DNA of 10,662 nt from Nitrosomonadales bacterium (GTDB lineage Bacteria; Pseudomonadota; Gammaproteobacteria; Burkholderiales; Nitrosomonadaceae), in the NCBI GenBank assembly GCA_004525885.1, contig SPBV01000046.1, forward strand, positions 1 to 10,662, in the 5' to 3' direction. The notes beneath the pieces were generated by a model, which made no database searches, was not told the DNA's origin, and worked only from the letters and a program-made list of their open reading frames with translations. Position numbers and translations under genes: made by a program. Shown one piece after another: positions 7,061 to 10,662 of this stretch. Within the stretch, counting starts at the first letter, position 1. Every line of letters starts with the position of its first letter.

Positions 7061-8461
7061 CTAGTATATATTCCGTACATCAACAAAATGTCCAGCTACT
7101 GCTGCTGCTGCTGCCATCGCTGGGCTTACTAAGTGGGTACGTCCAGCAGGGCCCTGTCGTCCTTCAAAATTACGATTAGACGTAGAGGCACAGCGTTCCC
7201 CCGGTGAAAGATAGTCATCATTCATTGCAAGACACATTGAGCACCCTGGTTCACGCCATTCAAATCCTGCATTAAGGAATACCTTGTCCAACCCTTCCTC
7301 CTCTGCCTGAAGCTTCACTAGACCAGAACCTGGAACGACCATAGCAAGTTTAATGTTCTTTGCAATATGTCTATCTTTTACTACTTCTGCTGCCGCCCGT
7401 AAATCTTCAATTCGAGCGTTAGTACAAGAACCAATAAAGATCTTATCTAGGTAAATTTCACTGATCAACATATTGGGTGCAAGCCCCATATATTTTAGAG
7501 CACGCTGCATATCATTGCGCTTCACTGAATCAGTAATTTTTAATGGGTCGGGAACTCTACCGTCTACCGTTGTGACCATTTCAGGCGACGTTCCCCATGT
7601 CACTTGTGGTTTAATTTCTGCTGCATCCAGCTTTACTATTTGATTAAATTCTACTCCCTCATCACTTTTAAGGGTACGCCAATAAGTGACCGCTTTCTCC
7701 CATGAATCCCCCTTTGGTGCAAGCGGTCGCCCACTAATATAGTCGATAGTAATGTCATCCACGGCAATCATGCCAGCACGTGCACCCGCTTCGATTGCCA
7801 TATTGCAAAGCGTCATCCTACCTTCCATGGAAAGCGCGCAAATCGTGCTACCAGAAAATTCAATGGCATAACCGGTGCCCCCAGCTGTACCAATTTTTCC
7901 GATGATAGCAAGCGCAACATCCTTAGCAGTAACACCATGACCGAGCGTACCGTCAACTAAAATTTGCATCTCCAGCGCTTTTTTTATCGACAAACACTGA
8001 GTTGCAAGCACATGTTCTACTTCAGATGTGCCAATTCCAAAAGCAAGACAAGCAAATGCACCATGTGTACTAGTATGTGAGTCACCACACACTACTGTCA
8101 TGCCTGGTAACGTTGCGCCTTGCTCTGGGCCAATTACATGAACGATTCCCTGACGAAGATCATTCATCTTGAATTCAGTGATCCCTAATTCCTCACAATT
8201 CCGATCAAGGGTCTCAACTTGTAAGCGCGATATCGGGTCACTGATTCCATTAGCACGTTCAGTTGTTGGCACATTATGGTCGGCTACTGCAAGAATCGAA
8301 TCTAGGCGCCAAGGTTTACGTCCAGCAATTCTTAGCGATTCAAATGCTTGTGGACTAGTAACTTCATGCACCAGATGACGGTCAATATAGAGCAGCGCAG
8401 TATCGCCAGGCCCATCATGTACCACATGATTTTTCCAGAGTTTATCGTATAAAGTTTGCAC
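7061..8461 (-). CDS. leuC: 3-isopropylmalate dehydratase, large subunit
   Basis: LeuC carries the [4Fe-4S] cluster of the two-subunit isopropylmalate isomerase of leucine synthesis. The 466-residue length matches E. coli LeuC. The three cluster ligands are Cys346 in IFIGSCTNARIEDL and Cys407 and Cys410 in PGCSMCLAMN. Other aconitase-family marks are the DHNVPTTER motif (61-69), VVCGDSHTSTHGAFA (123-137), FGIGTSEVEHVLATQ (141-155), the EGRMTLCNMAIEAGARAG segment (213-230), and NRNFEGRQGP (429-438). The start is GTG at 8459-8461, giving MQTLYDKLW, in line with the usual TLYEKL start; AGGA nine bases upstream supports it. It is the first leu gene of the cluster. The 83 bases upstream hold only a weak promoter-like match and no leucine-rich leader peptide. 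Confidence 0.98.
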   Translation of the reverse strand: MQTLYDKLWKNHVVHDGPGDTALLYIDRHLVHEVTSPQAFESLRIAGRKPWRLDSILAVADHNVPTTERANGISDPISRLQVETLDRNCEELGITEFKMNDLRQGIVHVIGPEQGATLPGMTVVCGDSHTSTHGAFACLAFGIGTSEVEHVLATQCLSIKKALEMQILVDGTLGHGVTAKDVALAIIGKIGTAGGTGYAIEFSGSTICALSMEGRMTLCNMAIEAGARAGMIAVDDITIDYISGRPLAPKGDSWEKAVTYWRTLKSDEGVEFNQIVKLDAAEIKPQVTWGTSPEMVTTVDGRVPDPLKITDSVKRNDMQRALKYMGLAPNMLISEIYLDKIFIGSCTNARIEDLRAAAEVVKDRHIAKNIKLAMVVPGSGLVKLQAEEEGLDKVFLNAGFEWREPGCSMCLAMNDDYLSPGERCASTSNRNFEGRQGPAGRTHLVSPAMAAAAAVAGHFVDVRNIY

Positions 8462-8470
8462 TATAAAAAG

Positions 8471-8474
8471 TCCT
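8471..8474 (-). promoter_or_regulatory. Ribosome binding site of leuC
   Basis: AGGA on the minus strand lies nine bases before GTG 8459-8461 and supports this non-ATG start. The same 83-base gap (8462-8544) has a poor promoter match, TTAAGT and TATGAG 17 bases apart, too weak to list on its own. Confidence 0.6.
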
Positions 8475-8544
8475 AATGAACGTGGAATTATCTCATAATG
8501 TAACTATAAGAAATACTTAACATACCCTTTTCTCATCCCACTCG

Positions 8545-9684
8545 CTACTTGATGTTTACTTTCCATGCTATTAATCCCAGACCTAGCAATGCAGCTGCCG
8601 CACTCATGCTAAATGTAAATCCTGGCCCTAACCAATCCCAAGCATAACCGCTGAATATTCCGCCTAGCGCCCCCCCGATACCGAATGTAAAACTTGTATA
8701 GAATGCCTGCCCTTTTGCTTGATGACGTCCACGAAAAAAATGGTGTACTACCATCATTGCAGCAACATGGTGTGCTCCATATGTTGCCGCATGAAGAACT
8801 TGTGCCAGCAATACGACTATTGGCCATTCTACTCCCCAACCTATCATTAAAAATCGAGCTACCGCACAACTAAAACTAAAAGCAAGGAGCTTCTTTAAGC
8901 TGAGCCGGTGCATTACCTTGGGAATAAGGAAAAACACACCAATTTCGCATATCACACCAACTGCCCAAAACCAGCCGATGGCGCCCTTACTATATCCATT
9001 CTCTACTAAATAGATCGAATAAAACGTGTAATAGGGGCCGTGAGCAAAGGCCATTAACAAACAGGCAGAGAAAAAAGCCAATACTCCTGGTTGTCCAAGT
9101 ATCTGTTGTACGGAAAGACTATCGGTGGGATGAGATGTTATTTCGGCCTCTGGAATCCGCCAGGAGAAAATTACAATACCTAATTTAAACCCTAACACTA
9201 ACCACAATAACGACACGATCTCTGCAGAGTCTAATAAATAACCAATGCCTATCACCGCAATAACAAACCCTAACGAACCCCATGAACGAATACTCCCATA
9301 TCTAGCCGTGCCCTCTCCTAGATGAGAAAGAGTTGTTGCCTCGATCAATGGAAGAGACGCACTCCAAAAAAAGCTCGTCAGAGTCATTACGATAAACATC
9401 CAGTAAAATGACTCACCAAAAAAAACACCGCAGTAGCTTACTAATCCAGTAATTGCAGCCAACTGTACGATTAACATTCTTTTGCCAGTGTGATCAGCAA
9501 GCCAACCCCATGCAGTGGGAGCAAAGATACGCGTTACGTGCAATAAAGACATCAGCACGCCAACCTGAAGCGCGCTAAAGGAGAGAGACTTAAGATAAAG
9601 GCTCCAATATGGAGCGAATGCGCCGATAAATGCGAAATGAAAGAAATAAAAGCCTGAAAGACGCCAGTAGGGAAGTGGTTGCAT
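8545..9684 (-). CDS. Major facilitator superfamily permease, HcaT/LacY-like (MFS_1_like) type
   Basis: This is a predicted inner-membrane secondary transporter with about 12 hydrophobic segments and a central loop near the middle. From this start the protein has 379 residues, usual for the group. It opens MQPLPYWRLSGFYFFHF, like the HcaT (3-phenylpropionate) branch. The loop 2-3 motif GWLADHTGKR is present, and RYGSIRSWGSLGF precedes helix 5, a mark of this branch and of nucleoside:proton symporters. The substrate cannot be read from sequence. The start is uncertain: ATG 9682-9684 puts PYWRLS at the N-terminus, as in relatives; an upstream in-frame TTG at 9712-9714 would add ten residues. Neither has a convincing ribosome site. 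It lies shortly after efp with no clear terminator between them, so it may be read through from efp. Confidence 0.88.
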   Translation of the reverse strand: MQPLPYWRLSGFYFFHFAFIGAFAPYWSLYLKSLSFSALQVGVLMSLLHVTRIFAPTAWGWLADHTGKRMLIVQLAAITGLVSYCGVFFGESFYWMFIVMTLTSFFWSASLPLIEATTLSHLGEGTARYGSIRSWGSLGFVIAVIGIGYLLDSAEIVSLLWLVLGFKLGIVIFSWRIPEAEITSHPTDSLSVQQILGQPGVLAFFSACLLMAFAHGPYYTFYSIYLVENGYSKGAIGWFWAVGVICEIGVFFLIPKVMHRLSLKKLLAFSFSCAVARFLMIGWGVEWPIVVLLAQVLHAATYGAHHVAAMMVVHHFFRGRHQAKGQAFYTSFTFGIGGALGGIFSGYAWDWLGPGFTFSMSAAAALLGLGLIAWKVNIK

Positions 9685-9747
9685 CAGATCATTTTTCGGA
9701 ACTAATGTGGTCAACTTGTACTATTTACCAAAGAGCTCCAACAATGA

Positions 9748-10311
9748 TCAAGCGCGCTTCTTGAACTCGTTAGTACGAGTATCAATCTCAATCATGTCGC
9801 CAATCTCAACGAAAGCAGCAACCTGAACCTGATAAGAAGTGCCCTTCAGATGAGCCGGCTTCATTATCTTGCCAGAAGTATCTCCGCGTACAGCAGGCTC
9901 AGTATATTCAACCTCACGAACGACTGTGGTTGGGAGCTCAACCGAAATCACCTTACCGTTGTAAAACGTCAATTTACAAGTGTCTTCCATGCCGTCGATC
10001 AAATAATTCATTACCTCAGACATGCTATCTGCTTCGACTTCAATTTGATTGTATTCACTGTCCATAAATACGTACAGAGGATCTGCATAATAAGAATAGG
10101 AGCAATTTTTGTAATCAAGTACAGCCATATCAAATTTTTCATCTGCTTTGTACACTACCTCTGTTACTGTACTAGAAAGTAGATTCTTCAATTTCATTCT
10201 AACCACAGAGGCGTTCCGACCAGATTTAGTAAATTCACATTTCTGTACAACCATTGGGACATTGTCGACCATCGCGACGTTACCCGCACGAAGTTCCATT
10301 GCTGTTTTCAT
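9748..10311 (-). CDS. efp: Translation elongation factor P, arginine (EarP-modified) type
   Basis: EF-P enters the ribosomal E site and rescues ribosomes stalled at consecutive prolines. The 187-residue length is normal and fits three beta-barrel domains: KOW-like about 1-64, OB about 65-128, and the C-terminal OB about 129-187. The modification loop reads EFTKSGRNASVVRMKLKNL (26-44), with Arg32 at the tip where the E. coli type has a modified lysine. Arg32 marks the branch rhamnosylated by EarP. The loop agrees with the neighbour, because the partial gene just upstream encodes the C-terminus of EarP. ATG 10309-10311 has AGGA six bases upstream (10318-10321). The C-terminus, DTRTNEFKKRA, follows the usual GDxIxIDTRT motif. 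I found no convincing promoter in the 81-base gap, so co-transcription with earP is plausible. Confidence 0.98.
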   Translation of the reverse strand: MKTAMELRAGNVAMVDNVPMVVQKCEFTKSGRNASVVRMKLKNLLSSTVTEVVYKADEKFDMAVLDYKNCSYSYYADPLYVFMDSEYNQIEVEADSMSEVMNYLIDGMEDTCKLTFYNGKVISVELPTTVVREVEYTEPAVRGDTSGKIMKPAHLKGTSYQVQVAAFVEIGDMIEIDTRTNEFKKRA

Positions 10312-10392
10312 ATTTCATCCTGATAATTAAAATCTAGAAAGGATTGCTTGATAAAATTCACAATAATAATTCTTTATTTTATAGGTCTAAAA

Positions 10393-10662
10393 TTATATCT
10401 GATCTTTCCTACTAAACTTTACCAGATTGGATACAAGATCCCCTATAGGGTGTAACTGCCTAATCCATTTTTTACCATGCTGGGTCAATGTAATTAACTG
10501 AGTAGCAAAAGTAGGCCATGTATTTATGATCTGGCCATCACCGTTCCATGCATGCCACAAAGAAGATACGGTAGCAGACATGTCCGGGGACATACCCTCG
10601 GTATAAAGATTTAGAAAAGCTTCTAGCTTAATTCGATGCGACTCTTCTGCCTGCGGATAAAT
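10393..10662 (-). CDS. earP: EF-P arginine rhamnosyltransferase, C-terminal end (cut by the window edge)
   Basis: EarP transfers rhamnose from dTDP-L-rhamnose to Arg32 of EF-P. The last 89 codons are visible; the frame is open through base 10662, so the N-terminal part lies outside. The fragment begins IYPQAEESHRIKLEAFLNLY, matching the family's IYPQ-x-x-x-AH-x-KL-x-AFL region near the nucleotide-sugar site. It then has LWHAWNGDG and a helical end, GDLVSNLVKFSRKDQI. The family is usually about 370-400 residues, so roughly three-quarters is missing and its catalytic residues cannot be checked here. The Met at 10591-10593 is internal, not a start. Position directly before an Arg32-type efp strongly supports the call. 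Confidence 0.88.
   Translation of the reverse strand: MYPQAEESHRIKLEAFLNLYTEGMSPDMSATVSSLWHAWNGDGQIINTWPTFATQLITLTQHGKKWIRQLHPIGDLVSNLVKFSRKDQI

Noticed and set aside
7095..7116. GCT/CTG triplet run in leuC
   Set aside because: It encodes the Ala run in PAMAAAAAVAG that is normal near the LeuC C-terminus.
8462..8544. Possible leucine attenuator or strong promoter before leuC
   Set aside because: There is no leucine-rich leader peptide and no terminator hairpin, and the best promoter match is weak.
9850..10182. 110-codon plus-strand open frame inside efp
   Set aside because: It is antisense to conserved EF-P, with no ribosome site or recognisable domain.
1..10662. Mobile elements, CRISPR, tRNA, toxin-antitoxin or defence genes
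   Set aside because: I saw no transposase motifs, terminal repeats, regularly spaced repeats, tRNA-like T-loop sequences or orphan accessory genes; every long gene belongs to a core family.

Overview
The window is ordinary, densely coded bacterial chromosome. All genes lie on the minus strand, so transcription runs from high to low coordinates. The order in that direction is earP (partial), efp, an MFS transporter, leuC, leuD, leuB, asd, fimV, truA and trpF (partial). The leuC-D-B / asd / fimV / truA / trpF order, together with an EarP/arginine-type EF-P pair, points to a betaproteobacterium. The AT-leaning intergenic regions and codon use suggest a lower-GC member; a Nitrosomonadales-like organism is my guess, and nothing seen here proves it.

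Right part (about 8545-10662): the C-terminal end of EarP is followed by a complete EF-P whose modification loop carries Arg32. This is the rhamnosylated type of EF-P, beside the transferase that modifies it. A 12-helix MFS permease follows.

Middle (about 4000-8461): leuC, leuD and leuB encode the isopropylmalate isomerase (two subunits) and the dehydrogenase of leucine synthesis. asd encodes aspartate-semialdehyde dehydrogenase, which feeds lysine, threonine, methionine and diaminopimelate synthesis. All catalytic residues that I could check are present.

Left part (1-3999): a 193-base gap holds a good sigma70-like promoter for fimV, a 15-base palindrome on its -35 box, and weak A/T hairpins that may end the leu-asd transcript. 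FimV is a 821-residue pilus and polarity protein with a signal peptide, LysM, coiled coil, one membrane helix and a cytoplasmic C-terminal domain. truA (tRNA pseudouridine synthase) and the start of trpF (tryptophan synthesis) follow. GTG starts are common here: fimV, truA, leuD and leuC.

I found no mobile element, CRISPR array, tRNA, rRNA or clearly new system. The most useful leads are an A9 tract in fimV, placed so that slippage either way would remove the cytoplasmic domain, the fimV promoter/palindrome, and the truA and trpF starts, which lack a ribosome binding site and are overlapped by upstream open frames.
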